This document shows, piece after piece, positions 9,739 through 19,693 of a stretch of DNA of 53,626 bases. A program made the position numbers and the translations under genes. The DNA is taken from contig NZ_RHHB01000019.1 in the NCBI RefSeq assembly GCF_003710805.1, positions 1 to 53,626 of the forward strand, in the 5' to 3' direction. Position 1 is the first letter of the stretch. Each line of letters starts with the position of its first letter. The notes below the pieces were generated by a model. It searched no databases, was not told the DNA's origin, and saw only the letters and a program-made list of their open reading frames with translations. This DNA is from Agromyces tardus (GTDB lineage Bacteria; Actinomycetota; Actinomycetes; Actinomycetales; Microbacteriaceae).

Positions 9739-11028
9739 TCATCTCGACGCGCCGAGGCGCTGCGCCTCCGCCCGCACCCGCTCGGCGACGGCGAGCACGG
9801 CCGCCTCGAACGCGTCGAGCGCGAGCGCGACATCGTGCACGGTCACCGTCTCGTCGGGGTGGTGGCTGATGCCGCCGTTGCCGCAGCGCACGAAGAGCAT
9901 GGCGACGTCGGTCACGCCACTCACTGCCATGCCGTCGTGGCCGGCGCGGCTCCAGAGCGTCATGGGGTCGTCGTCGCCCGTGCGACGGATGCCGCTCGCC
10001 ACCGCCTCCTGCAACCAGGGCGCACAGGGCGTGGCATCCGCCCGGTAGATCTCGCGGGACTCGAAGCGGAGCCCCCGCCGATCGGCGATCTCGCGGGCGC
10101 GGAGCCGGATGTCGGCGAGGGCCGCATCGCGGTCGCGGTCGTGCTCGGCGCGCAGGTCGAGGGTGAACTCCACCCGGCCCGGGATGACGTTGATGCCGCC
10201 GGGGAACGCCTGCAGTCGGCCGACGGTCGCGATCACGCCGGCAGCGCGACCGATCTGCTCGACGGCGACGACGAGTTCGCTCGCACCGACGAGCGCGTCG
10301 CGGCGGCGAGCATACGGCGTGCCGCCCGCGTGCCCGGCGACGCCGGTGAGGGTGAACTCGAACCGGCGGGCGCCCGCGATGGACGAGACGACCGCGAGCG
10401 CCCGGTCGGCGTCCTCGAGGTACGGGCCCTGCTCGATGTGGGTCTCGAGGTACCCGACGAGCGTCTCCGGGCGCCGCGCCGCGCTCGGCAGGCGCGCGGG
10501 GTCGAGGCCGAAGTCGACGAACGCCTCGCGCAGGGTGAGGCCGTCGCGGTCGCGGTCCTCCCACCACTCGGGGTCGAAGCCGCCGGCGAGGGCGCGACTG
10601 CCGAGCAGTGCGTTGCCGAAGCGGGCGCCCTCCTCGTCGGTGAACCCGATGACCTCGAGCGCGAAGGGCAGCTCCTCGCCGCGGCGGGCGACGCGGGTCG
10701 CCACCTCGATGGCGAGCAGCACGCCCAGCATGCCGTCGTAGCGGCCCGCGTCACGCACGGTGTCGAGGTGCGAACCGAGCAGCAGGGCCGGCAGCCCGGC
10801 ACGGGCACCCTCGAGGCGTGCGCACTGGTTGCCGGCGGCGTCCTGCCACGGCGTGAGGCCGGCCTCGGCCATCCAGGCGGCGACGCGGTCGTTGGCCCGC
10901 CGGTGCTCCGGCGACAGGTGCACGCGTTCGAGCAGCTCGGGGCTCGACGAGATCGCCGCGAGCTCGTCGCACCGGTCGAGCACCCGCTCGGCGACCGCGA
11001 GCGAGCCCGAAGCGAGCCGCGGCGTCAT
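9739..11028 (-). CDS. allC: Allantoate amidohydrolase (M20 family)
   Basis: This 429-residue metal-dependent amidohydrolase splits allantoate to ureidoglycine, CO2 and ammonia. Metal ligands appear in GSHLDTVRDAGRYDG, TDEEGARFG and ETHIEQGPYLED, with GVAGHAGGTP and the late NGGISHHPDETV block. Related N-carbamoyl-amino-acid hydrolases share this fold. Adjacency to the ureidoglycine aminotransferase, with which it overlaps by ATGA, supports allantoate. It is the last gene of the four-gene run fmdA-like, amidase, pucG, allC. Confidence 0.9.
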   Translation of the reverse strand: MTPRLASGSLAVAERVLDRCDELAAISSSPELLERVHLSPEHRRANDRVAAWMAEAGLTPWQDAAGNQCARLEGARAGLPALLLGSHLDTVRDAGRYDGMLGVLLAIEVATRVARRGEELPFALEVIGFTDEEGARFGNALLGSRALAGGFDPEWWEDRDRDGLTLREAFVDFGLDPARLPSAARRPETLVGYLETHIEQGPYLEDADRALAVVSSIAGARRFEFTLTGVAGHAGGTPYARRRDALVGASELVVAVEQIGRAAGVIATVGRLQAFPGGINVIPGRVEFTLDLRAEHDRDRDAALADIRLRAREIADRRGLRFESREIYRADATPCAPWLQEAVASGIRRTGDDDPMTLWSRAGHDGMAVSGVTDVAMLFVRCGNGGISHHPDETVTVHDVALALDAFEAAVLAVAERVRAEAQRLGASR

Positions 11029-12212
11029 GCCGCCTCCGACGCGTAGACGTCGCGCGCCGCCGCGACGCCCCCGCCCGCGGTGAGCCGATGCCCCTCGGCG
11101 CGCAGTACCTGCTCGAGCGCGGCGAGCGTCGTGAGCACGGTGTCGCGCCGGGCGTTGTAGCCCATGGTGCCGATGCGCCAGATCCGTCCGTGCAGCGGAC
11201 CGAACGAGGTGCCGATCTCGATCGCGAAGTCCTCGAGCAGCGCGCCGCGGACCCGGTCGCCGTTCACGCCGTCGGGGATGGACACGCCGACGACGTTGTG
11301 CATGCGGTGGGCACGGTCGCCGAAGACCTCGAGGCCGAGCCCCTCGACGCCCGCGAGCATGGCCGCGCCGTGCAGCCGGTGCCGGTCGATGGCCGTGTCC
11401 ATGCCCTCCTCGAGCAGCAGGCGAGCGCACTCGCGCGCGCCGTACAGCATCGACGTGGCCTCGGTGTGGTGGTTGAGGCGCTTCTCGCCCCAGTAGTCGA
11501 GGATCATGCCGAGGTCGAAGTAGTTCGAACGGATCGGGTGCTCGCGCACCACGTCGCCCGCGCTGCGGATGCCCGCCTCGACGCTGGAGCGCGCTTGGAC
11601 GCGCTCCACGGCCCTCGGCGAGAGGCTGAGGGGCGCGCTTCCCGAGGGGCCGCCGAGGCACTTCTGCAGGCCCGCCGTCGCGGCGTCGAGGCCCCAGGCG
11701 TCCATCTCGAAGGGGTTGCCGCCGAGCGAGGCGGTGACATCCGTGTAGAAGAGCACGCCGTGCCGCTCGCAGATCGCACCGAGCTCGTCGAGCGGCTGCG
11801 CGACGGTGGTCGAGGTGTCGCCGTGCACGACCGCGAGCAACGCGGGCCGCACCTCGACGATCGCCCGCTCGATCGCCGCCGCGGTGAACACGCCGCCCCA
11901 CTCGATCTCGCGGGTGTGCACCTCGGCGCCAGCCCGGCGCGCGATCTCGGCGAGCAGGTGCCCGAACCGCCCGAAGATCGGCACGAGCACGCGGTCGCCG
12001 GGCGCCAGGAGCGACACGAGCGCCGCCTCGATGCCCGCCCGGGAGGTGCCGTCGACGAGCAGGGTCGCCTCGTTGCACGTGCGGAACACGCCGCGGTAGA
12101 GCTCCATGGTCTCGTTCATGTACGCCGTCATCGCCGGGTCGTACTGGCCGACGAGCTGAGCCGACATCGCGCGCAGCACGCGCGGGTCGGCGTTGACGGG
12201 TCCCGGCCCCAT
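11025..12212 (-). CDS. pucG: (S)-ureidoglycine-glyoxylate aminotransferase
   Basis: This PLP enzyme transfers the amino group of ureidoglycine to glyoxylate, giving oxalurate and glycine. Signatures are GPGPVNADPRVLRAMSAQL at the N terminus, VDGTSRAGIEAAL, the Asp in FYTDVTASLGG and the PLP lysine in GLQKCLGGPSGSAP. From the ATG at 12212 it has 395 residues but no ribosome site. The frame stays open upstream, encoding the expected family residues VAAPVNPPTRLL, back to an ATC codon (12251-12249) placed five bases after GGGAG (12261-12257). No ATG, GTG or TTG lies there, so the true start may be a non-standard ATC. Confidence 0.9.
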   Translation of the reverse strand: MGPGPVNADPRVLRAMSAQLVGQYDPAMTAYMNETMELYRGVFRTCNEATLLVDGTSRAGIEAALVSLLAPGDRVLVPIFGRFGHLLAEIARRAGAEVHTREIEWGGVFTAAAIERAIVEVRPALLAVVHGDTSTTVAQPLDELGAICERHGVLFYTDVTASLGGNPFEMDAWGLDAATAGLQKCLGGPSGSAPLSLSPRAVERVQARSSVEAGIRSAGDVVREHPIRSNYFDLGMILDYWGEKRLNHHTEATSMLYGARECARLLLEEGMDTAIDRHRLHGAAMLAGVEGLGLEVFGDRAHRMHNVVGVSIPDGVNGDRVRGALLEDFAIEIGTSFGPLHGRIWRIGTMGYNARRDTVLTTLAALEQVLRAEGHRLTAGGGVAAARDVYASEAA

Positions 12213-12303
12213 GAGCAGGCGGGTGGGCGGGTTGACCGGTGCGGCGACGATGAGGACTCCCTGAATCGAGGGTTTCAGCGAGTCACGCTACGCAACGGGT
12301 GTT

Positions 12304-13905
12304 TCAGTGGCGTTTCGCCCGCGGCATCCACTCGTCGGCCGCGCGAACGAGGGCGAGGTCGCCGCCCCGCGGACCCACGAAGCACACCCCGACGGGCGCA
12401 CCGTCGACCGTGAGCCCGGGAACCGAGAGCGCCGGTCGCCCCGTCGCACCCGCCACCGCGGTCATGCGCAGCGTCGCGGCGCGCACGGCCTCGATCTCGT
12501 CGCCCGCTGCATCGAGCGCCGGTGCGACGGATGCCGCGGACGGCAGCACGAGCACCGCATCGCCGAGCGCGGCGTCGAGCGCGCACCGCGCCCGCTCCAG
12601 GGCCGCACGCGCCGCGGCGGCGGCGGCGGGCGTGATCGTGGACGCCCACTCGAACCGGGACGCGACATCCGCGCCGAGCGCGCCCGGATGCGCCGCGACC
12701 CAGGCGCCGTGCGCCGCCCACGCCTCGAACGCCTGCATCGTGCGGAACGCGGTCTGCACCCCGTCGAGCGCGACGTCGGACAGCGAGTCGTCGTCGATCG
12801 CCGTCACCTCGCGATCCCACGCCTCGAGGTAGGCGACGAACGCAGCGGCGACGCCCGGCGAGGCCGATGAGATGAGGGCACGCGCCGTCACGAAGCGATC
12901 GCCGAGCCCCACCTGGGCGGCTTCGTCGAGGCTCGCGACCGCGGTCGCCTCGAGGGTCGCGCGATCTCGCGTGAGCCAGCCCACCGTGTCGAAGCTCGGG
13001 GCGAGGGGCAGCACACCGTCGGTGCTCACCGCCCCGTGCGTCGTCCGCAGCCCCCAGAGCCCCTGGTACGAAGCGGGGATGCGGATCGACCCGGCCGTGT
13101 CGGTGCCGAGCCCGATCGAGGCATGGCCCATCGCCACCGCCGACGCCGGGCCGCTCGAGGACCCGCCCGAGATCGCGCCCGGCACCGCCGGGTTCGGCGG
13201 GGTGCCGTAGGCCGCGTTGCGACCCGCGATGCTGTACGCGAACTGGTCGGTGCGGGCGATGCCCCGAACGGATGCCCCGGCGGCCTGCAGCGCGCGCAGG
13301 CTCGCCGCCGACCGCGCGTGCGGTGCGCCCTCGTCGAGGTAGGCGGGCACGCCCGCGCCGAGCGCGAACCCCTCGACGGCGAACACGTCCTTCACCGCGA
13401 CGGTGTGCCCGTCGAGCGGGCCCGCCTCGGTCGGCGGCAGCAGCGGGTCGCCGACGACGCGCCACACGCGGGGGTCGATCGCGCGCGGCGGCGCCGAGAC
13501 GTGCGCGGCCGTGATGCGCCACGCGCCGTGCTGCCGCTCCCAGAGCTGGCTCACGAGACCGCGTCCGCCGGCGGCCGGCGCGGTCACGGCGGCGAGCCAC
13601 GCATGGTCGTCGTCGATCGGGCGCACGTGGAGCGCCTCGATCGCGCGCTTCGGCGCCCCGCCGCGCGCCCCGCGGAAGCGCGAGATCACGTCGCGGCCGA
13701 CGAGCAGTCCGCCCTCGTCGCCGCGCAGCGTGTCGGGTCCGGGGGCGAAGGCCGACTCGAGCGTCGCGAGGTCGTCGGCCATGAGCGCGGCCTCGTAGGC
13801 GAGCGCGGCCTCGACGAGACCGGCCGGCGCGGCCACGCCCTCGGGGAGGTGCACCGGCACGGAGGCGTTCGCGCCGCCGCCGCGCTGCGGCATCCGCTCG
13901 GTCAT
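12304..13905 (-). CDS. AtzH-like domain fused to amidase; proposed oxalurate amidohydrolase
   Basis: This 533-residue protein joins an N-terminal AtzH/HpxZ-like (NTF2-fold, DUF3225) domain at about residues 20-140 to an amidase-signature domain. Amidase marks are the catalytic Lys172 in VAVKDVF, the cis-Ser region SGGSSSG (246-252) and the nucleophile Ser273 in GTDTAGSIRIP. In Klebsiella, separate HpxX, HpxY and HpxZ proteins accompany oxalurate breakdown, HpxY being an AtzE-like amidase and HpxZ an AtzH-like protein. This gene lies directly before pucG, whose product is oxalurate, so oxalurate is my inferred substrate. Another ureido or allophanate-like substrate remains possible. It overlaps the formamidase gene by ATGA. 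Confidence 0.85.
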   Translation of the reverse strand: MTERMPQRGGGANASVPVHLPEGVAAPAGLVEAALAYEAALMADDLATLESAFAPGPDTLRGDEGGLLVGRDVISRFRGARGGAPKRAIEALHVRPIDDDHAWLAAVTAPAAGGRGLVSQLWERQHGAWRITAAHVSAPPRAIDPRVWRVVGDPLLPPTEAGPLDGHTVAVKDVFAVEGFALGAGVPAYLDEGAPHARSAASLRALQAAGASVRGIARTDQFAYSIAGRNAAYGTPPNPAVPGAISGGSSSGPASAVAMGHASIGLGTDTAGSIRIPASYQGLWGLRTTHGAVSTDGVLPLAPSFDTVGWLTRDRATLEATAVASLDEAAQVGLGDRFVTARALISSASPGVAAAFVAYLEAWDREVTAIDDDSLSDVALDGVQTAFRTMQAFEAWAAHGAWVAAHPGALGADVASRFEWASTITPAAAAAARAALERARCALDAALGDAVLVLPSAASVAPALDAAGDEIEAVRAATLRMTAVAGATGRPALSVPGLTVDGAPVGVCFVGPRGGDLALVRAADEWMPRAKRH

Positions 13906-15035
13906 GCGACCGCGCCGCCCCGCCGCACCGCACGGAAGTCGCTCGTGCGGATGCGCGCGTGCACGCCCTTCACGAGGTCGACGACCTGCGAGACGTCGAA
14001 GTCCGTCGCCGCGCTGAGGTACGCGTAGGCGAGGTGCGGCTCCATGCCGTACCTCGCCCCGAGCAGGGCGATGGCCTGGCGCACGCAGTCCTGCATCGCG
14101 AGGTCGAGGTCGGCGTCGAGGCCCGTGGGAACGAGGTACTCGCTCGTCTCGGCGAGCGGGCCGGCGAGCTCGCCGAAGTCATGCAGGGCGGTCTCGGCCG
14201 GCACGACCTCGAAGCGGATGGTCGCGCGCAACGACGCCTCGAGCGCCGTGAGCGCCACCTCGCCGCCGCCCTGCGCGAAGTGCGGATCGCCGACGTAGGC
14301 GAGAGCGCCCGGCACCTGCACGGGCAGGTAGAGCGAAGCCCCCTCGGTGAGCAGGTTGAGGTCGATGTTGCCGCCGTGCGCACCCGGCGGCACCGAATGC
14401 GGCCGCTCGTCGGCGTCGACCGCGACGCCCATGATGCCGAGGAACGGCGCGAGCGGGAACCGCACGGTGCGCTCGCCGCCGTCGCGGAGCGGCAGCGAGC
14501 CGAACCAGTCGCCGGCGTGCTGCTCGATGGGGGTGAAGACGCTCACGTTGCCCGCGGCTCGCGGGTACTCGCCCGGCAGCGCTCCGCGCCCGTGGCGGTT
14601 CGAGATCACGCCGTACGGCACGCGCGGCGTGACGTCGACGACCGTGAGCCGCAGCAGGTCGCCGGGGCGCGCCCCGCGCACGTGGATCGGCCCGGTGACG
14701 ACGTGCGGGCCGTCCGTCGCGGGGTCGCGGGGGTGGTCGGATGCCGCGAGCGCGACGGCCTCGTCGAGCACGTGCTCGCGGGCGACGCCGTTCGCCCCGA
14801 AGAACGCCGCGGGGTCGCGCCCCTGGTCTTCGAGGATGCCCTCATGGCTCACGGTGTCGATGACCACCTCGGTGCCCGGATCGATCGTGAGCACGGGCGC
14901 GTCGCCGCGCGCGGGAAGCCGGCCCCAGTGGACTGCGTCGGCCTCGGCGGGGAGGTAGGCCGCGCCGCTCCCGACCTGCGCGCCCGCCTGCAGCACCCCG
15001 CGAAATCCACCCATGCAGCACCCCGTCCGTGTCAC
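13902..15035 (-). CDS. Acetamidase/formamidase family hydrolase
   Basis: This 377-residue protein belongs to the FmdA/AmdA family. Visible marks are GPIHVRGARPGDLLRLTVVDV, GVISNRHG, LAPFLGIMGVA, PPGAHGGNIDLNLL and VGDPHFAQGGGEV, which hold the metal and substrate site. It heads the minus-strand operon with the AtzH-amidase, pucG and allC. I infer it hydrolyses a small amide of the pathway, possibly oxamate to oxalate and ammonia; formamide is the conservative alternative. The GTG at 15035 follows AGAAG; an ATG at 15014 could also serve. TACCCT (15052-15057) is a likely -10. Confidence 0.85.
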   Translation of the reverse strand: MTRTGCCMGGFRGVLQAGAQVGSGAAYLPAEADAVHWGRLPARGDAPVLTIDPGTEVVIDTVSHEGILEDQGRDPAAFFGANGVAREHVLDEAVALAASDHPRDPATDGPHVVTGPIHVRGARPGDLLRLTVVDVTPRVPYGVISNRHGRGALPGEYPRAAGNVSVFTPIEQHAGDWFGSLPLRDGGERTVRFPLAPFLGIMGVAVDADERPHSVPPGAHGGNIDLNLLTEGASLYLPVQVPGALAYVGDPHFAQGGGEVALTALEASLRATIRFEVVPAETALHDFGELAGPLAETSEYLVPTGLDADLDLAMQDCVRQAIALLGARYGMEPHLAYAYLSAATDFDVSQVVDLVKGVHARIRTSDFRAVRRGGAVA

Positions 15036-15101
15036 CGACTTCTGTCGGACGAGGGTACCGCGCGCACGGACGCGGACCCGGCGGCGTGCGATCGCGTGCG
15101 C

Positions 15102-16202
15102 TCAGCTGCGCTCGAGCGCCCCCGCCAACGCCGCCACCGCATCATCGAGCCGCTGCGCGAGCACGTCCTCGCCCCGGTACCCGGTCGCCGAGATCCAGAG
15201 CCATGCACCGCCTGCAGCGACCTGGGCCGAGCAGTTCGGAGTCGAGCCTCCGTTGGTGCCGCACCTGGCGGCGACGCCGGTCGCCTCGTCGACCGCCCAG
15301 CCTGACGCTTCGGCGACTGCGGTCGCGTCATCGAGGGCGGATGCCGCGTCGGGCAGCACCGTGATCGATCCCATCGCCCCCGAGTCCTCCCTGCTGGAGA
15401 AGCGGCAGGTGAAGCCCCCGGCCGTGAGCAGCGCGATGTCCCAGCCCGTCGCCTCTTCGTAGGAGTACCCGGGGCGGTACTCCACGGCGGGGACGCCGAG
15501 CGCCCCTGCGAACTCGTCGGCGGGCAGCAGCTCGTCGCACGTGCGCGGCCCGTCCTGCCAGCGCGCGGAGAGCGGCGGGATCGCAGTCGGCTCCAGCGCT
15601 GCGAGTCGGTCGGCGACCACGTCCTGGATCGCGAGCATCTCGGTAGGCGGTGGCGCTCCGTCGCCGTGCCACGGGAGGCCGTGCACGCTGACGTAGGCGT
15701 AGTCGCCGTCGACCGAGCCGCGCACCAGGCAGTAGTCGTACAGGCACCCTGCGGCGAGCGCCGTGGGCTCGCTCAGCGCGTCACTGTCGCCGGCGTCGGC
15801 GAGATCTCGGCTGATCTGCAGTTCTGCGGCACCCCCGGCGGGCACCATCGAAGCGGTCGCGCGAACTGCGCCGGTCGCCGCGTCGCTCCACACGCACCAG
15901 AAGCCACCCGCGAACTCGTAGAACGCACGCACCCGCGCATCCTCGAACTCGCTCCACTGGACGGCGCCGGGTACGAGCTGCCCCCCGGCTGCCGCTTCGA
16001 GCAGCTCGATCGGGACGAACCGCTCGCAACTCGTCCCGGTCGCATCGGCGGGACGTGTGGCGTCCGGCGAGGGCGTGGGGAGCACCGTCTGCGCGGGGGG
16101 CGCGGCGCCCGGCGTCGACGACGGCGCGGGGGCTGCGCACGCAGCGAGTGAGCAGAGGACGAGGCCGGCGGTGAGGGCACCGACCCCGAGGCGACGGGTC
16201 AT
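15102..16202 (-). CDS. Lipoprotein with two similar cysteine-containing halves
   Basis: This 366-residue protein has a lipoprotein signal peptide ending in the lipobox LAAC (residue 21 region), then a Pro/Ser/Thr-rich linker. The mature part appears to be two related halves: one begins CERFVPIELLEAA and has GGFWCVWSD, the other begins CDELLPADEFAGAL and has GGFTCRFSS. Each half holds paired cysteines that could form disulfides. I do not recognise the family; the product should sit on the outer face of the membrane. TACGTT lies six bases before the ATG, so the mRNA may be leaderless. Confidence 0.8.
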   Translation of the reverse strand: MTRRLGVGALTAGLVLCSLAACAAPAPSSTPGAAPPAQTVLPTPSPDATRPADATGTSCERFVPIELLEAAAGGQLVPGAVQWSEFEDARVRAFYEFAGGFWCVWSDAATGAVRATASMVPAGGAAELQISRDLADAGDSDALSEPTALAAGCLYDYCLVRGSVDGDYAYVSVHGLPWHGDGAPPPTEMLAIQDVVADRLAALEPTAIPPLSARWQDGPRTCDELLPADEFAGALGVPAVEYRPGYSYEEATGWDIALLTAGGFTCRFSSREDSGAMGSITVLPDAASALDDATAVAEASGWAVDEATGVAARCGTNGGSTPNCSAQVAAGGAWLWISATGYRGEDVLAQRLDDAVAALAGALERS

Positions 16203-16280
16203 GTGCTCAACGTAGCGATGAGGGCATCAGCCGGAGAACAGCCTCCGCATAACGATTTCACCACGGCCCCTCCGACGCGA

Positions 16281-16312
16281 CGAAGGGCGCCTCCCGGAGG
16301 AGACGCCCTTCG
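16281..16312 (-). terminator. Terminator-like hairpin downstream of groEL
   Basis: Nine base pairs, CGAAGGGCG with CGCCCTTCG, are extended after one mismatch by CTCC/GGAG around a short loop. It follows the groEL stop and lies before the lipoprotein promoter. There is no clear T tract. Confidence 0.6.
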
Positions 16313-16349
16313 CGTGATCGGGCCCTGGGGCCGAGGATCGGTTCGGACA

Positions 16350-16422
16350 GTGTCTCGATACGACCGGCCGGAAGGGCCGGTCACTCGACCCTGACCATCG
16401 CGGAGCTGCGCTCCGCTCAGGG

Positions 16423-16424
<2 letters not shown>
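16350..16424. repeat. Intergenic palindromic element, REP-like
   Basis: The element reads TCTCGATAC, then GACCGGCC-GGAA-GGGCCGGTC as a hairpin, then ACTCGAC, followed by a nested hairpin GACCCTGA...TCAGGGTC (16387-16424) with GCGGAGC/GCTCCGC inside. The layout TCTCGATAC-hairpin-ACTCGA resembles intergenic palindromes I know from Microbacteriaceae genomes. The last arm overlaps the groEL stop codon, so it also forms the groEL 3' end. Confidence 0.5.
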
Positions 16425-18115
<1,691 letters not shown>

Positions 18116-18119
18116 AACG

Positions 18120-18149
18120 ATTCTGGCACTCGACCGCTCCGAGTGCAAG
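18120..18149 (-). promoter_or_regulatory. groEL promoter overlapping a second, degenerate CIRCE
   Basis: Read on the minus strand, TTGCAC (18148-18143) and CAGAAT (18125-18120) are separated by 17 bases, a normal vegetative promoter. The same bases form CTGGCACTC-N9-GAGTGCAAG (18123-18149), which matches 7 of 9 positions in each CIRCE arm with the correct nine-base spacer. A repressor bound here would cover both the -35 and the -10. Confidence 0.75.
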
Positions 18150-18252
18150 CGAGCGCGGATGCCTCGGGGCGATCCCCCAGCCCCGGCCCGCAGAGCGCGC
18201 ACGCACCGGGACGCACCGGGCACGCCGCCGGTCTCCGGCCCGGTCCGGTCGG

Positions 18253-19314
18253 TCAGGGCGCGAACGCCGCCGATCCGGATGCGGGCACGAGCTCGACCCA
18301 CGTCGAACCCGGCGCGAGGCGGATCGGCGTCCCGTCGTCGGCCCGCAGCGTGAACGGCCGGTCCGCGGCGGCCTTCGACCAGGTGCCGTGCGCGGTGCGC
18401 CCGTGGCTCGACAACCACGCCTCGCCCGTGCCCACCGCGACGGTGCGCGGCACCTCCCCGTAGGTGTCGTCGATCGCGACGCGCAGCGTGACCACGTTGG
18501 TCGCACGCACCCGCTCCCCCGACGCCTCCAGGTCGGGCGCGCCCTCCTGCGATCTGAGCCACGCGGAGGTCGCGGCATCCCACTCCCAGGCCCGCGCGCC
18601 CCCCTCCGAGAACGCGAGGTCGATGCGCGCCGTCGGCGTCGCGGCGAACTGCGGCGCATCGAGCGGATCGGCCGTGCCGTAGGCGAACTGCGGGGGCGGC
18701 GGCGGCAGGGCGGCGTTGCGCCGCATCGCCTCGGCCGCGTCGAGGATGACGTCGTGGGGCGACGGCCGCTCGTCGGCCCGATGGAAGAGCCCGGTGTCGT
18801 CGAAGTCGAAGACGAGGTTCACGACGGGCGCCGCCTGCATCATGTCGACGAACACCTGCTGGCCGCCCGAGTACGCGATCATGCCGCCGAACGGGGTGAC
18901 GAGGTCGGGATCCATCGGCCGCACCGACCGCACGGGCCCGATCTCCGCCGGCACGACGGAGTGCCAGACGACGAGGTAGCGCGTGAGTCCGCCCTCGACG
19001 AGCTCCTCGAACACGATGTCGGCGGCGTTCAGCCCGATCTGGGGGCGCGCGTCGAAGTGGTTGTCGATCTTCGCGGCGAGCGACGGATGCGCCGTGGCTC
19101 CCGCCGGGGTCAGCGTGCCGCGGAGCGGGTCGACGGCGGGCTGCGGGGGCCGCGGCGACGGGCTGGGGGACGGACGCGCAGCCGCGGTCGTCGGCGGAGC
19201 CGTGGGCGACGTCGCCGTGCCTCCGCAGCCCGCGACCGCGAGCGCGAGCGCCGACACCGCAGCGACGATCGCCGCGACCATGAGCCGCGGACGCCCCACG
19301 GCCGGCCCCGCCAT
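18253..19314 (-). CDS. DUF3048 domain lipoprotein
   Basis: This 353-residue protein has a signal peptide ending in the lipobox AVAGC, a Pro/Ser/Thr-rich spacer (to about residue 60), and a DUF3048 body with LAAKIDNHFDARPQIGLNAADIVFEELVEGG, VPAEIGPVRSVRPMD and IAYSGGQ. The YerB-like family is extracytoplasmic and of unknown biochemical function. TACCCT ends exactly six bases before the ATG, so the transcript is probably leaderless. Confidence 0.85.
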   Translation of the reverse strand: MAGPAVGRPRLMVAAIVAAVSALALAVAGCGGTATSPTAPPTTAAARPSPSPSPRPPQPAVDPLRGTLTPAGATAHPSLAAKIDNHFDARPQIGLNAADIVFEELVEGGLTRYLVVWHSVVPAEIGPVRSVRPMDPDLVTPFGGMIAYSGGQQVFVDMMQAAPVVNLVFDFDDTGLFHRADERPSPHDVILDAAEAMRRNAALPPPPPQFAYGTADPLDAPQFAATPTARIDLAFSEGGARAWEWDAATSAWLRSQEGAPDLEASGERVRATNVVTLRVAIDDTYGEVPRTVAVGTGEAWLSSHGRTAHGTWSKAAADRPFTLRADDGTPIRLAPGSTWVELVPASGSAAFAP

Positions 19315-19356
19315 GGCGTCAGGGTATCTTCGTGGATCCCCGCGGCGCCGGACCTT

Positions 19357-19378
19357 CGGCCCCCCAGCTCGGGGGCCG
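19357..19378 (-). terminator. Hairpin downstream of the cold-shock gene
   Basis: CGGCCCCC pairs with GGGGGCCG over a six-base loop, eight perfect pairs. It lies between the csp stop (19490) and the DUF3048 promoter; apart from this hairpin, 19315-19489 shows only GC-rich sequence and the DUF3048 -10. Confidence 0.6.
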
Positions 19379-19489
19379 CGCGCGCCCCTGCGCCGCGCTG
19401 CGGCATCCGTGCACCATCGCGGACGCGGTGGACTCCCGCGGGCGCGTGAAACGCGCCGCCGGCGAACCGTACGGCGCGTTCACGACGGG

Positions 19490-19693
19490 TCAGGCGGGGC
19501 GGACCGCCTCGGCCTGGGGGCCCTTGGCACCCGTGCCGACCTCGAAGACGACCTGCTGGCCCTCTTCGAGGACCTTGTAGCCCGCCATGTCGATCGCGGA
19601 GTAGTGGACGAAGACGTCCTGGCCCCCGCCGTCGACGGTGATGAATCCGTATCCCTTTTCAGCGTTGAACCACTTGACGGTTCCCTGCGCCAT
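19490..19693 (-). CDS. Cold-shock domain protein
   Basis: This 67-residue single-stranded nucleic-acid-binding protein has the two RNA-binding motifs of the cold-shock fold: KGYGFI (RNP1; the usual form is KGFGFI) and DVFVHY (RNP2). It starts [10 protein letters not shown] and ends with the usual [10 protein letters not shown]...GPQAEAV. GGGAG precedes the ATG at 19693. The upstream leader is long and structured, as is usual for cold-shock mRNAs. Confidence 0.96.
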   Translation of the reverse strand: MAQGTVKWFNAEKGYGFITVDGGGQDVFVHYSAIDMAGYKVLEEGQQVVFEVGTGAKGPQAEAVRPA

